A stretch of 64,000 bases of DNA, taken from assembly GCF_022095615.2 (NCBI RefSeq), contig NZ_CP155559.1:4213501-4277500 (forward strand). Reading direction: 5' to 3'. Below the pieces are notes generated by a model. It had not been told where the DNA came from. It searched no databases and saw only the letters and a program-made list of their open reading frames with translations. Made by a program: the position numbers and the translations under genes. The stretch comes from Bacillus thuringiensis (GTDB taxonomy: Bacteria > Bacillota > Bacilli > Bacillales > Bacillaceae_G). Each line of letters opens with the position of its first letter. Within the stretch, counting starts at the first letter, position 1. Below are positions 36,221 through 46,152 of this stretch, one piece after another.

Positions 36221-37004
36221 TTTTTTCTGCCCCTTTTTCAAGCTTTTTACGCTCGGTTGCAGAAAGTGCACCTAAAATGCGGTTCTTCATAATAAACGGA
36301 TATGTACCTTCTTGTAACATTAATAAACAATCAATAATTAAACGTTTTTTCTCTAATTCAGCTGCAGATTTTTGCTTTAATTTATTTGCAAATGGATGCC
36401 ATAATACATAGCCTGAAAAAATACCAAAAATCGTTGCAATAAACGCACCCGAAATAGCGTGACCTAACTTTTCAATGTCAGTTAAATTACCAAGTGCAGC
36501 TACAAGACCAATAACAGCACCTAAAACCCCTAATGTCGGTGCATATGTACCAGCTTGAGAAAAAATTGCCGCTCCTTTTGCATGCCTTTCTTCAATTGCT
36601 TCTAATTCAGCTTCTAAAATCTGCTCTAAATCTTCTGCGGATACGCCATCAATCACAAATTTCATACCACGCAAAAGAAATTCATCTTGAATTTTGTCTA
36701 ATTGTTGCTCTAAAGACAAAATACCGTATTTTCTACTTTCTGATGTCCAATGAACAAATAATTCTAGCAACTGTTCATAACTTAAATCCTTTTTATTTGA
36801 ACCAAAAAGAACTTTAAATAATTTTGGAACCCTTTTTAGTTGATTCATCGGAAATGCTATACATACTGCAGCAAATGTACCGATAAAAATAATTAATGCT
36901 GCGGCAGGATTCAATAAGGCATTTACGTCAGCGCCCTTGACGACCATCCCTACTACCACCGCTACAAATCCTAAAATAAGTCCAATAATTGTTGCAAAAT
37001 CCAT
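36210..37004 (-). CDS. motA: Flagellar stator protein MotA
   Basis: This 264-residue membrane protein has four helices (two near the N-terminus, two around 150-205) and a large cytoplasmic loop with the charged region that contacts FliG (around 85-115). Motifs TYAPTLGVLGAVIGL and GAFIATIFGIFSGY are typical. An ATG two codons upstream (37010) is too close to AGGAG, so 37004 is preferred. It pairs with motB downstream; other flagellar genes are not in the window. Confidence 0.92.
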   Translation of the reverse strand: MDFATIIGLILGFVAVVVGMVVKGADVNALLNPAAALIIFIGTFAAVCIAFPMNQLKRVPKLFKVLFGSNKKDLSYEQLLELFVHWTSESRKYGILSLEQQLDKIQDEFLLRGMKFVIDGVSAEDLEQILEAELEAIEERHAKGAAIFSQAGTYAPTLGVLGAVIGLVAALGNLTDIEKLGHAISGAFIATIFGIFSGYVLWHPFANKLKQKSAAELEKKRLIIDCLLMLQEGTYPFIMKNRILGALSATERKKLEKGAEKNAE

Positions 37005-37268
37005 TCCCATTCACTCCTAGTCTATACAAGAAGTTCTTTATTCTCGATAATCGCTACATCTTCTTATGTATATATATTACATAAAAAATTCATTTCATGA
37101 AAGATAAGAAATGAATTAAATGAAAAAATACTACAATTTCACACATTTTCTGACATTTTCTTTGCATTTCTATTACGTTACGACTCTTATATTTCTTTTT
37201 CAACAAACTAGACTTATAATAAAAACAATACATATTTTATTAAGAAAGGACTGTGATTACAAGGCACC

Positions 37269-38042
37269 ATGAAAAAGATAATCATTATTTCTGCCACTAC
37301 TATTGTAATCGGTATCACTTCTTTCGTTTACTTTAGTTCTAAATCACCACTACAAAATGAGGCGAAAGCTGTAGAAAGTCAACAACATAGTAATCACCAA
37401 AAAGAAGAGATTCCTGCTTTTCCAAAAGCTGATCATAATGCAAAGAAGCTAGACAATGATTTTTCCGTTGTAACAAATCCAGAGTCTAATCTTGTCTTAG
37501 TTAATAAACATCGAAAACTACCAGACGGATACACACCTGAAGACTTAACAAGACCAAACGTACCATTTACTAGTCCAAAAGATAAAGAAAAAACATTGCT
37601 GCGCAAAGATGCTGCAGATGCGCTTGAAAATATGTTTGAAGCGGCAAAGAAAGAAGGACTTGAACTTACAGCTGTATCTGGTTATCGTTCATACAAACGC
37701 CAAAAATCATTACATGATACATACGTTAGACGTCAAGGAAAAGCTGAAGCTGATTCTGTAAGTGCCATCCCTGGTACGAGTGAACATCAAACCGGTTTAG
37801 CAATGGATATTAGTTCAAAATCTGCTAAATTCCAATTAGAACCTATTTTTGGAGAGACAGCCGAAGGCAAATGGGTGGCAAAACATGCTCATGAATTTGG
37901 CTTTGTCATTCGCTACTTAGAAGATAAAACAGAAACAACAGAATATGCATATGAACCGTGGCATTTGCGCTACGTTGGAAATCCATACGCTACATACATA
38001 TATAAACATCATTTAACATTAGAAGAAGCAATGATAGAGTGA
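37269..38042 (+). CDS. VanY/LdcB-type D-alanyl-D-alanine carboxypeptidase
   Basis: This 257-residue protein has one N-terminal membrane anchor or signal (about 4-24) and a zinc peptidase M15B domain. Ligands are in SEHQTGLAMDI (SxHxxGxAxD, around 173) and EPWHLRYV (around 232). It should trim the terminal D-Ala (or act as an LD-carboxypeptidase) on peptidoglycan stem peptides outside the cell. It is next to, but divergent from, motA. Its last four codons lie in a perfect palindrome shared with the convergent ysmA. Confidence 0.9.
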   Translation: MKKIIIISATTIVIGITSFVYFSSKSPLQNEAKAVESQQHSNHQKEEIPAFPKADHNAKKLDNDFSVVTNPESNLVLVNKHRKLPDGYTPEDLTRPNVPFTSPKDKEKTLLRKDAADALENMFEAAKKEGLELTAVSGYRSYKRQKSLHDTYVRRQGKAEADSVSAIPGTSEHQTGLAMDISSKSAKFQLEPIFGETAEGKWVAKHAHEFGFVIRYLEDKTETTEYAYEPWHLRYVGNPYATYIYKHHLTLEEAMIE

Positions 38043-38095
38043 AAGAAAAATAAGAGAGCAAATTGCTCTCTTATTTTTCTTTCACTCTATCATTG
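38029..38095. terminator. Perfect 33-bp-arm palindrome acting as bidirectional terminator
   Basis: Positions 38029-38061 and 38063-38095 are exact reverse complements around a single central base. The palindrome holds the stop codons of both convergent genes, vanY (38040-38042) and ysmA (38090-38092). TTATTTTTCTTT and its mirror give T-rich runs in each direction. It is far longer than any other terminator in the window. Confidence 0.85.
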
Positions 38096-38536
38096 TAGTA
38101 ATTTTTTCTTCCACTCTTCAGGCCACGGTTCGCCTTTTCCCGTTTTTTTCGATGCTTGAACCATCATTCCACGGCCAACTAAACAAGCTTCTCCTTCTGC
38201 ATTCTTCACCATGTAATGCAAATCTAAAGAAGAATTCCCAACCGATCCCGCTTTTACATACACCTTCAACTGTTCATCAAAATATATTTGCTTAATAAAA
38301 TTACATTGTAAATCTGCAACAACGATCATCGTTTCTGAGGATTCATGCGTCCATTCTTGCATAAATCCAAGTTCTTTAAACAATGCAATACGTGCTTCTT
38401 CAAAATAGGTAAAGGCAATGACATTATTTACATGCCCAAACATATCTACTTCACCAAAACGAACTTTTACAGGATTGTAAAATGAAAAACCACTTTCCCA
38501 TTGCTCAAAATCTTCAATATAAGAAATTCTCTTCAT
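38090..38536 (-). CDS. ysmA: Acyl-CoA thioesterase YsmA (4HBT fold)
   Basis: This 148-residue hotdog-fold protein has the YbgC/FadM-type active-site segment VRFGEVDMFGHVNNVIAFTYFEEAR (residues about 25-49), with the Asp and HVNN loop. It likely hydrolyses an acyl-CoA or acyl-ACP; the substrate is unknown. It lies upstream of sdhCAB in the same order as B. subtilis ysmA. Its stop lies within the large palindrome. Confidence 0.85.
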   Translation of the reverse strand: MKRISYIEDFEQWESGFSFYNPVKVRFGEVDMFGHVNNVIAFTYFEEARIALFKELGFMQEWTHESSETMIVVADLQCNFIKQIYFDEQLKVYVKAGSVGNSSLDLHYMVKNAEGEACLVGRGMMVQASKKTGKGEPWPEEWKKKLLQ

Positions 38537-38590
38537 TATTCTCTCTCCTTTTCGCCCTCAAAATAAACAGAATAAACAGAAAAATAAAGT

Positions 38591-38632
38591 TATAAATATT
38601 GCCTCTTCAACATGAAGAGGCAATATTTATTA
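38591..38632 (-). terminator. Terminator after sdhB
   Basis: ATAAATATTGCCTCTTC pairs with GAAGAGGCAATATTTAT around ACAT. The sdhB stop codon lies at its edge. Confidence 0.85.
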
Positions 38633-39391
38633 ATAGTTATTGTCGCTACCAAAGAAATCTTTGAACGATTGAATTGTTGTATCACGGTTTAATGCCGCAA
38701 TTGAAGTTGTTAATGGAATACCCTTTGGGCATGATTGCACACAGTTTTGAGAGTTACCACAGTTTGCAAGTCCTCCATCCCCCATAATTGCACGTAAGCG
38801 ATCTGCTTTATGCATTTCACCCGTTGGATGTGAGTTGAATAAACGAGCTTGTGATAACGGTGCTGGTCCAATAAAGTCAGATTTACTATTTACGTTTGGA
38901 CATGATTCTAAGCAAACACCACATGTCATGCATTTTGAAAGCTCATAAGCCCATTGACGTTTCTTCTCAGGCATTCTTGGCCCTGGCCCTAAGTCATACG
39001 TACCATCAATTGGAATCCAAGCTTTAACACGTTTTAGAGCGTTAAACATGCGACTACGGTCAACTTGTAAGTCACGTACAACTGGGAATGTCTTCATCGG
39101 CTTTAAGCGAATTGGTTGTTCTAACTGGTCAATAAGAGCTGTACATGATTGACGTGGTTTTCCGTTAATCACCATCGAACATGCGCCACATACTTCCTCT
39201 AAACAGTTCATATCCCATGCAATCGGAGTCGTCTGGTTTCCTTTTGAATCAACAGGATTACGACGAATTTCCATCAGTGCCGAAATAATGTTCATATTTG
39301 GACGATATGGAATTTCAAACTCTTGGTCAAACTCTTGTGCATCTGGTCCATCTTGTCTCGTAATGATGAGGCGGATTGTTTTCTCAGACAT
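38630..39391 (-). CDS. sdhB: Succinate dehydrogenase iron-sulfur subunit
   Basis: This 253-residue subunit passes electrons from SdhA to the membrane quinone. The [2Fe-2S] ligands are in CLEEVCGACSMVI and RQSC (around 60-80); the [4Fe-4S]/[3Fe-4S] ligands are in CMTCGVCLESCP (around 155) and the NCGNSQNCVQSCPKG region (around 208-222). AAGGGGG fixes ATG 39391, overlapping sdhA by 8 nt. It is last in the sdhCAB operon. Confidence 0.97.
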   Translation of the reverse strand: MSEKTIRLIITRQDGPDAQEFDQEFEIPYRPNMNIISALMEIRRNPVDSKGNQTTPIAWDMNCLEEVCGACSMVINGKPRQSCTALIDQLEQPIRLKPMKTFPVVRDLQVDRSRMFNALKRVKAWIPIDGTYDLGPGPRMPEKKRQWAYELSKCMTCGVCLESCPNVNSKSDFIGPAPLSQARLFNSHPTGEMHKADRLRAIMGDGGLANCGNSQNCVQSCPKGIPLTTSIAALNRDTTIQSFKDFFGSDNNY

Positions 39392-41177
39392 GTTGCTTAT
39401 CCCCCTTCTCTTCACCCTTAGCAGCTACATCATGTTTTGAGGAATAGTCACGTTTACGTGGTTTAATTAATGAAACATCCACTTCTTCGTAATGGAATGC
39501 TGGTGCTTTTCCTTCTCCCTCAAATTTCGCCATCGTAGTTTTTAAGAAGTTTGCATCATCACGATTTGGGAATTCTGGTTTGTAATGTGCTCCACGGCTT
39601 TCATTACGGTTATATGCGCCAATTGTAATAACACGTGCTAACTCAAACATATTTGCAAGTTGGCGTGTAAATGAAGCACCTTGGTTACTCCATCTCGCTG
39701 TATCGTTAATGTTAATTCGTTTGTAACGTGCCATTAACTCTTCAATTTTCGCATCAGTTTCTAGTAGCTTTTTATTTTCACGAACTACTGTAACGTTATC
39801 TGTCATCCATTCTCCAAGCTCTTTATGAAGAACATATGCATTTTCGTTACCATCAAGCGTTAAAATATTGTTAAATTTCTCTGTTTCGATTAATTCATTT
39901 TGCTCATATACAGTAGATGAAACAGCATCAGATGATTTAGAAAGACCTTTCATATACTCAATCGCGTTCGGTCCTGCTACCATACCACCGTAAATTGCTG
40001 ATAATAGTGAGTTCGCACCAAGGCGGTTACCACCATGCATAGAATAATCACACTCACCTGCTGCAAATAAACCTGGAATACTTGTCATCTGCTTATAATC
40101 AACCCATAGTCCGCCCATTGAATAGTGAACTGCTGGGAAGATTTTCATTGGTAGTTTACGAGGATCATCACCTGTAAACTTCTCATAGATTTCAATAATT
40201 CCACCAAGTTTAATATCTAGTTCTTTCGGATCTTTATGAGAAAGATCTAAGTACACCATGTTTTCACCGTTAATACCTAGTTTTTGCTCTACGCAAACGT
40301 CAAAGATTTCACGCGTTGCAATATCACGAGGTACAAGGTTTCCGTAAGCCGGATATTTTTCTTCTAGGAAGTACCATGGTTTACCATCTTTATATGTCCA
40401 AACACGGCCACCTTCACCACGTGCAGATTCACTCATAAGACGTAATTTATCGTCTCCAGGAATTGCCGTTGGATGAATTTGAATGAACTCGCCGTTTGCA
40501 TAATATGCGCCTTGTTGATATACAGCAGAAGCTGCTGTACCTGTATTAATAATAGAGTTAGTTGATTTTCCAAAGATGATACCAGGGCCCCCTGTTGCCA
40601 TAATCACGGCATCAGCTTGGAAACTTTTAATCTCCATTGTTTGTAAGTCTTGTGCAACGATTCCGCGGCACACACCTTCGTCATCCACAACAGCTCGTAA
40701 GAAATCCCAACCTTCGTATTTCGTTACAAGTCCTGCTACTTCGTGACGACGTACTTGCTCATCTAATGCGTATAGTAATTGCTGTCCAGTTGTTGCACCA
40801 GCAAATGCTGTACGGTGATGTTGTGTTCCACCAAAACGACGGAAATCAAGAAGTCCTTCTTCCGTACGGTTGAACATAACACCCATACGGTCCATTAAAT
40901 GAATGATACCAGGTGCTGCTTCACACATTGCTTTAACTGGCGGTTGGTTCGCTAAGAAGTCCCCACCATAAATTGTATCGTCAAAGTGGATCCATGGAGA
41001 ATCCCCTTCACCTTTCGTATTTACGGCACCGTTAATTCCACCTTGGGCACATACAGAATGTGAACGTTTTACTGGTACTAAAGAAAATAGTTCAACATTT
41101 ACTCCTGCTTCTGCCGCTTTAATCGTTGCCATTAAGCCGGCCAAGCCACCGCCGACTACTATAAGTTTCCCTTTCAT
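39384..41177 (-). CDS. sdhA: Succinate dehydrogenase flavoprotein subunit
   Basis: This 597-residue catalytic subunit oxidises succinate to fumarate. N-terminal FAD motif VVGGGLAGLMATIKAAEAG (around 6-24), the flavinylation His in KRSHSVCAQGG (around 40), substrate-site HPTAIPGD and RGEGGRVW, and the C-terminal helical domain (TRQLANMFELARV) are all present. It lies between sdhC (13-nt gap) and sdhB (8-nt overlap). Confidence 0.98.
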   Translation of the reverse strand: MKGKLIVVGGGLAGLMATIKAAEAGVNVELFSLVPVKRSHSVCAQGGINGAVNTKGEGDSPWIHFDDTIYGGDFLANQPPVKAMCEAAPGIIHLMDRMGVMFNRTEEGLLDFRRFGGTQHHRTAFAGATTGQQLLYALDEQVRRHEVAGLVTKYEGWDFLRAVVDDEGVCRGIVAQDLQTMEIKSFQADAVIMATGGPGIIFGKSTNSIINTGTAASAVYQQGAYYANGEFIQIHPTAIPGDDKLRLMSESARGEGGRVWTYKDGKPWYFLEEKYPAYGNLVPRDIATREIFDVCVEQKLGINGENMVYLDLSHKDPKELDIKLGGIIEIYEKFTGDDPRKLPMKIFPAVHYSMGGLWVDYKQMTSIPGLFAAGECDYSMHGGNRLGANSLLSAIYGGMVAGPNAIEYMKGLSKSSDAVSSTVYEQNELIETEKFNNILTLDGNENAYVLHKELGEWMTDNVTVVRENKKLLETDAKIEELMARYKRININDTARWSNQGASFTRQLANMFELARVITIGAYNRNESRGAHYKPEFPNRDDANFLKTTMAKFEGEGKAPAFHYEEVDVSLIKPRKRDYSSKHDVAAKGEEKGDKQHV

Positions 41178-41190
41178 GCTCTCCCACTCC

Positions 41191-41817
41191 TTACTGGTTT
41201 GCTAGCTGTGGATCGATGAACGCTAATAATGCACTCACACCTACATAAGATAGACCTAAGAAAATAGCTAATGTTACATAAGTAGAGATTCTTTGTGAAC
41301 GTGGAGATACTGTAATTCCCCAGCTTATGCAGAATGTCCATAGTCCATTTGCAAAGTGGAAAATCGTTGAAACAACACCGACTAAGTAGAATGCAAACAT
41401 AGCTGGATTGTTTAAAATATCTGCCATCATATCATAGTTTACCTCTTTACCTAACATTGCTTGAATACGAGTTTCCCAGACATGCCAAGAAATGAAAATC
41501 AGCGTAACGATACCTGAAATTCGTTGGAAGACGAACATCCAGTTACGGAAATAACCGTAAGAAACCGCATTGTTCTTAGCTGTAAATGCAATATATAAGC
41601 CATATATAGCATGGTACAGTATCGGTAAAAAGATGATGAAAATTTCTAGCGCATACCGGAATGGAAGGAGCTCCATAAAGCCTGCAGCTTTGTTAAAAGC
41701 CTCTGCTCCTCTTGTTGCAAAGTTGTTTACAATTAGATGTTGCGTCAAAAAGACACCAACCGGGATGACCCCCATTAATGAGTGCCACTTACGAAACGTA
41801 TACTCGCGGCCTTTCAT
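41191..41817 (-). CDS. sdhC: Succinate dehydrogenase cytochrome b558 subunit
   Basis: This 208-residue membrane anchor of Bacillus-type complex II has five helices and binds haem b through His residues such as those in LTQHLIVNNF (around 23-28), LYHAIYGLY (around 68) and ISWHVWETR (around 110). It is the first gene of sdhCAB. The 299-bp gap upstream to the divergent yslB holds AT-rich promoter DNA and one hairpin (42039-42068) whose role I cannot assign. Confidence 0.96.
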   Translation of the reverse strand: MKGREYTFRKWHSLMGVIPVGVFLTQHLIVNNFATRGAEAFNKAAGFMELLPFRYALEIFIIFLPILYHAIYGLYIAFTAKNNAVSYGYFRNWMFVFQRISGIVTLIFISWHVWETRIQAMLGKEVNYDMMADILNNPAMFAFYLVGVVSTIFHFANGLWTFCISWGITVSPRSQRISTYVTLAIFLGLSYVGVSALLAFIDPQLANQ

Positions 41818-42116
41818 GTCCCCATTACCCCCTTGAATGTTTGACTGCTGTTTTCAGATTAATTTACAACAATAATGTTTTTTCACTATTGGCATAAGAA
41901 AAACTGAAAAAATTATTCGAAATATTTCAGCATAATTTGATAACAAGTTCATTTTACCCCTATTTTTGTCGAAGCGTCAAGAAAACGTATACATAATTTG
42001 CATATAATTTGCCAATTCTTTTTCCCTTCTTATATATTCAGATTTCCCCAAAGAAAAATCTGTTTTTATAAATGAAAAATGTTATATAATAATCCCTATA
42101 GAAAGAGGGGAATATT

Positions 42117-42566
42117 GTGAGTAAAAATACAATCGATACAACATCTTTAGAAGATGTTTCATTGAACGCCTTCGCTTATGAATTGCTACGTGAAGAATTA
42201 CTACCTGATTTAATCGGTAACGATTTAGATGGTATTTTATACTGGTCTGGTAGAAACCTTGCAAGAAAATATCCACTAGAAACGATTGAAGAAGTCATTC
42301 AGTTCTTTGAAAAAGCTGGCTGGGGCACTTTAAGCATTATTGAACATAAGCGTCGTGAAATGCAGTTCCAACTTAAAGGCACACTCATCGCTGAACGTCA
42401 AAAACAAAACAGACATTCTTCTTATCAATTAGAAGCTGGATTCATCGCTGAACAAATTCAAAAGCAACGAAATGTCGTTGCAGAGTCCTATGAAGAAAAG
42501 AAAAAACGTTCAGACTCTATTACATTTCTTGTGAAATGGGATATAAAAGATCTCATTGAAGTGTAG
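42117..42566 (+). CDS. yslB: YslB family protein (DUF2507)
   Basis: This 149-residue protein matches B. subtilis YslB by position (divergent from sdhC) and by sequence features: a V4R-like small-molecule-binding fold with GNDLDGILYWSGRNLARKYPL (split around residues 38-58). It starts at GTG with GAGGGG upstream. The basic Lys-rich segment near 115-130 is likely surface exposed. Its function is not known. Confidence 0.85.
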   Translation: MSKNTIDTTSLEDVSLNAFAYELLREELLPDLIGNDLDGILYWSGRNLARKYPLETIEEVIQFFEKAGWGTLSIIEHKRREMQFQLKGTLIAERQKQNRHSSYQLEAGFIAEQIQKQRNVVAESYEEKKKRSDSITFLVKWDIKDLIEV

Positions 42567-42576
42567 CATTACCCAC

Positions 42577-42612
42577 AGTCAACTAGACATATAAGTTTAG
42601 TTGACTTTTTTG
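42577..42612 (+). terminator. Terminator after yslB
   Basis: AGTCAACTA pairs with TAGTTGACT, followed by TTTTTTG. Confidence 0.8.
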
Positions 42613-42666
42613 TATTTTCATTCAGTTAGGTTTATTTTAAATCTTCAGAAATTATACCAAAAAACA

Positions 42667-42693
42667 GAAGACGTTGTAAACTACAACGTCTTC
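42667..42693 (-). terminator. Terminator overlapping the uvrC 3' end
   Basis: GAAGACGTTGTA pairs with TACAACGTCTTC around AAC; on the minus strand a short T-rich tail follows. The uvrC stop codon lies in the stem. Confidence 0.75.
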
Positions 42694-44465
42694 TTATCCG
42701 CTAAATAAGTATAAATCGTCTCTGCGACATTTTTCGGCATACCTGCCTCGACAAATTCAGCTAAAGAAGCTTCTTTCATCTTCTTTAATGAACCAAAATG
42801 TTTTAACAATACCTTTTTCCGTTTATCACCGATTCCTGGAATATCATCCAGTGCTGATTGAATAACAGATTTTCCGTGTAATTGGCGATGAAATGTAATC
42901 GCAAATCGATGCACTTCATCTTGAATGCGCTGCAATAAATAAAATTCTTGGCTATTTCGCTCAAGCATCACAGGTTCAGGTGGGTCCCCAATAATTAAAT
43001 GGGAGGTTTTATGTTTGTCATCTTTTACAAGACCTGCCATCGGAATATATAAACCGAGCTCATTTTCTAGAACATCACTTACAGCTGCCAGATGACCTTT
43101 TCCACCATCAATAATGATTAAATCTGGTAAAGGCAAACTCTCTTTCAGTGCCCTTGTATAACGGCGTCTCACAACTTCTCTCATAGACTCATAATCATCC
43201 GGTCCTTGAACCGTTTTAATTTTATATTTCCTATATTCTTTCTTAGCTGGTTTCCCATCGATAAAAGCAATCATTGCAGAAACAGGATTTGTCCCTTGAA
43301 TATTTGAGTTATCAAACGCCTCAATACGATAAGGTGTTTCAATCCCAAGTTGCTTCCCTAAATGATCTACCGCTTTAATCGTTCGCTCTTCATCACGTTC
43401 AATTAAGTAGAATTTCTCTTCAAGAGCAATCTTCGCATTTTTATTTGCTAATTCTACAAGATCTTTTTTCTTACCACGTTTCGGCTGTGTCGCTTCCACT
43501 TCTAAAAAGCGCTCTACTAACTCTGAGTCTATACTTCCTGGAACGACAATTTCCTTCGGCTTAAAATGACTGCTGTTCTCATAAAATTGACCGATAAACG
43601 TTAAAAATCCTTCTTCTGGTTCATCGTAAATTGGAAACATAGAAACATCACGTTCAATTAGCTTTCCTTTTCGAACGAAGAAAACTTGAACACACATCCA
43701 TCCTTTATCAACTGCATACCCAAACACATCACGATCCACTAAGTCACTCATAATCATCTTTTGTTTTTCCATAATCGCATCGATATGAGCAATTTGATCA
43801 CGTAACTCTTTTGCACGTTCAAATTCTAGTTTCTCTGAAGCTTCGTACATCTTTGTTTCTAATTCTGAACGAACTTCTTTATGTCCACCATTTAGAAACT
43901 TAATAATCTCATCTACAATTTCTTTGTTTTGTTCTTCCGTCACTTCTTTCACACAAGGCGCTAAACATTGACCCATATGATAATATAAACAAACTTTATC
44001 GGGCATATTTGAGCACTTACGAAGCGGATACATACGATCTAGCAGTTTTTTCGTTTCATGAGCTGATTGTGCATTTGGATACGGGCCAAAATACTTTCCC
44101 TTATCCTTTTTTACATTTCGCGTAATAAGTAATCGCGGCTGTTTCTCAGCTGTAATTTTAATAAAAGGATATGTTTTATCATCTTTTAATTGAATATTAT
44201 ATTTTGGATCATGTTTTTTTATTAAGTTTAACTCTAAAATGAGAGCCTCTAGATTTGAGGAAGTTACAATATATTCAAAATCTACAATTTCTCCTACAAG
44301 CCGCAGTGTTTTCCCATCATGCGAACCAGTAAAGTACGAGCGCACACGATTTTTAAGCACTTTTGCCTTTCCGACATATATAACCGTTCCTTGCTTATCT
44401 TTCATTAAATAACAACCAGGTTGATCTGGTAAAATAGCCAGCTTCTCTTTTAAATGTTCGTGCAC
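42681..44465 (-). CDS. uvrC: UvrABC system protein C
   Basis: This 594-residue excinuclease subunit cuts damaged DNA on both sides of a lesion. The N-terminal GIY-YIG nuclease has [19 protein letters not shown] (around 17-35), then a Cys cluster ([21 protein letters not shown], around 155-170), the UVR motif binding UvrB ([15 protein letters not shown], around 213), an RNase-H-like 5' nuclease domain ([15 protein letters not shown]) and C-terminal helix-hairpin-helix motifs. It starts at GTG with GGAGGG upstream. It lies downstream of trxA as in B. subtilis. Confidence 0.97.
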   Translation of the reverse strand: MHEHLKEKLAILPDQPGCYLMKDKQGTVIYVGKAKVLKNRVRSYFTGSHDGKTLRLVGEIVDFEYIVTSSNLEALILELNLIKKHDPKYNIQLKDDKTYPFIKITAEKQPRLLITRNVKKDKGKYFGPYPNAQSAHETKKLLDRMYPLRKCSNMPDKVCLYYHMGQCLAPCVKEVTEEQNKEIVDEIIKFLNGGHKEVRSELETKMYEASEKLEFERAKELRDQIAHIDAIMEKQKMIMSDLVDRDVFGYAVDKGWMCVQVFFVRKGKLIERDVSMFPIYDEPEEGFLTFIGQFYENSSHFKPKEIVVPGSIDSELVERFLEVEATQPKRGKKKDLVELANKNAKIALEEKFYLIERDEERTIKAVDHLGKQLGIETPYRIEAFDNSNIQGTNPVSAMIAFIDGKPAKKEYRKYKIKTVQGPDDYESMREVVRRRYTRALKESLPLPDLIIIDGGKGHLAAVSDVLENELGLYIPMAGLVKDDKHKTSHLIIGDPPEPVMLERNSQEFYLLQRIQDEVHRFAITFHRQLHGKSVIQSALDDIPGIGDKRKKVLLKHFGSLKKMKEASLAEFVEAGMPKNVAETIYTYLADKKTL

Positions 44466-44582
44466 TCGTTACCCTCCATTTCTACATGCTTAGCATTTTT
44501 ATTTTCACATGAAAACATACTATGCCAAAACACCCAACATACGTTCTTTCATTGTAACGGAAAGGTGTAAAAAAGGAAAATA

Positions 44583-44609
44583 AAAAAAGCTACCAACTGG
44601 TAGCCCTTT
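44583..44609 (-). terminator. Terminator after trxA
   Basis: On the minus strand GGCTACCA-GT-TGGTAGC is followed by TTTTTTT. Confidence 0.85.
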
Positions 44610-44612
44610 ATT

Positions 44613-44927
44613 TTAGAAGTGTTTAGAAACTAATTCTACTAACGCTTCTTTCGGTTTGTAACCTAACGCTTGATCAACTACTTTACCGTCTTTTAATACG
44701 AATAGAGCTGGAATACTCATTACTTCGAATTGACGAGCAGTTTCTTGGTTTTCATCCACGTCTACTTTTACTACTTTTACTTTTTCGCCTAGTTCTGCAT
44801 CAATTTCCTCTAATACAGGAGCGATCATTTTACAAGGTCCACACCAAGGTGCCCAGAAATCTAATAATACAACACCTTCGCTAGTTTCAGCTGCGAAGCT
44901 TTGGTCATTTGCGTTTACAATTGCCAT
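44613..44927 (-). CDS. trxA: Thioredoxin
   Basis: This 104-residue cytosolic disulfide reductase has active site WAPWCGPCKM (Cys 29 and 32) and the cis-Pro loop MSIPALFVLK (around 72). It has normal length and family features. It follows etfA by about 210 nt with a terminator between, so it has its own promoter; I could not fix the promoter boxes. Confidence 0.98.
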   Translation of the reverse strand: MAIVNANDQSFAAETSEGVVLLDFWAPWCGPCKMIAPVLEEIDAELGEKVKVVKVDVDENQETARQFEVMSIPALFVLKDGKVVDQALGYKPKEALVELVSKHF

Positions 44928-45060
44928 TTTATTTCCTCCTTCAAGTATATTCTACCAAGAGTATATCATTAACTTATATACGTGGCGAATAATATGTATC
45001 GTTATGTATTGTAACAAAAAATTGTTCCTTTATACTATATAAAAATACGGATTACATACT

Positions 45061-45098
45061 AAAAAGATGAGAGACAGGGGATCTCTCACCTTTTTCTA
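45061..45098 (-). terminator. Terminator after etfA
   Basis: On the minus strand AAAAAGGTGAGAGA pairs with TCTCTCATCTTTTT around a CCCCTG loop. Confidence 0.85.
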
Positions 45099-45138
45099 TA
45101 TATAGGGGTACTTCACTTGGAACTCAAGGGTACTCAAA

Positions 45139-46116
45139 TCATGAATGTACTTTTAACTTTTTAAACTCTTCTGTTAAAAGAGGTAAGACTTCAAATAAAT
45201 CGCCAACAATACCATAGTCAGCTACTTTGAAGATACTTGCTTCTGGGTCTTTATTAATCGCAACGATTATTTTTGAGTTAGACATACCAGCTAAATGCTG
45301 AATCGCACCAGAAATACCGCATGCAATGTATAAGTCTGGCGTAACAACTTTACCAGTTTGACCAATTTGTAATGAGTAATCGCAATACTCAGCGTCACAA
45401 GCACCACGAGATGCTCCAACAGCGCCGCCCAATACGTCAGCTAACTCTTTTAATGGCTTGAATCCTTCTTCACTCTTCACACCGCGTCCGCCAGCGATAA
45501 TAACTTTTGCTTCAGAAAGGTCAACACCTTCTGCCGTCTTACGGACGACATTTTGAATAATTGTACGTAGGTCTTTCACATCTACTGTAATAGAAGATAC
45601 GTCACCACTGCGAGACTCATCTTTTTCAAGCATTGCAATGTTATTTGGACGCACTGTCGCAAATAAGATACCGTCTGTTACAATCTTCTTCTCAAACGCT
45701 TTACCAGAGTAAATTGGACGAGTAAAGATAACATTTCCACCTTCAACTTCTAAAGCAGTCACGTCAGAAACTAGACCAGCTTCAAGCTTCGCTGCTAATT
45801 TTGGTGATAAATCTTTACCAAGTGCTGTATGTCCAAATACAATACCCTCTGGATTTTCTTCAGCATATACAGCTAAAAATGCTTGTGCATACCCATCAGA
45901 TGTATATGATTTTAATTTATCATTTTCAACTGTCACAACGCGATCTGCACCGTAATGAATCAATTCATTTGCAAAAGAGGCAACGCTGTCTCCAACTAGA
46001 AGACCTACTACCTCACCGCCTTCTGCAATTGTTTTTGCTGCTGCTACCGCTTCAAACGAAACGTTACGTAGCGATCCATCACGAACTTCACCCATTACCA
46101 ATACTTTACGAGCCAT
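45139..46116 (-). CDS. etfA: Electron transfer flavoprotein alpha subunit
   Basis: This 325-residue FAD-binding subunit accepts electrons from acyl-CoA dehydrogenases. The C-terminal FAD domain shows GGRGVKSEEGF, VGASRGACDAEY, QIGQTGKVV and IACGISGAIQHLAGM. GGAGGG fits ATG 46116. It is 36 nt after etfB, at the end of the fadR-fadB-etfB-etfA operon, part of fatty-acid beta-oxidation. Confidence 0.97.
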   Translation of the reverse strand: MARKVLVMGEVRDGSLRNVSFEAVAAAKTIAEGGEVVGLLVGDSVASFANELIHYGADRVVTVENDKLKSYTSDGYAQAFLAVYAEENPEGIVFGHTALGKDLSPKLAAKLEAGLVSDVTALEVEGGNVIFTRPIYSGKAFEKKIVTDGILFATVRPNNIAMLEKDESRSGDVSSITVDVKDLRTIIQNVVRKTAEGVDLSEAKVIIAGGRGVKSEEGFKPLKELADVLGGAVGASRGACDAEYCDYSLQIGQTGKVVTPDLYIACGISGAIQHLAGMSNSKIIVAINKDPEASIFKVADYGIVGDLFEVLPLLTEEFKKLKVHS

Positions 46117-46152
46117 AGATTTTCCCTCCTGCATATATAATTTCGTATTTTA

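Noticed and set aside
42039..42070. Hairpin CAGATTT/AAATCTG followed by TTTTTAT on the plus strand
   Set aside because: No gene ends there on the plus strand and it lies upstream of yslB; it could be a leader structure for yslB or chance, and I cannot support a riboswitch.
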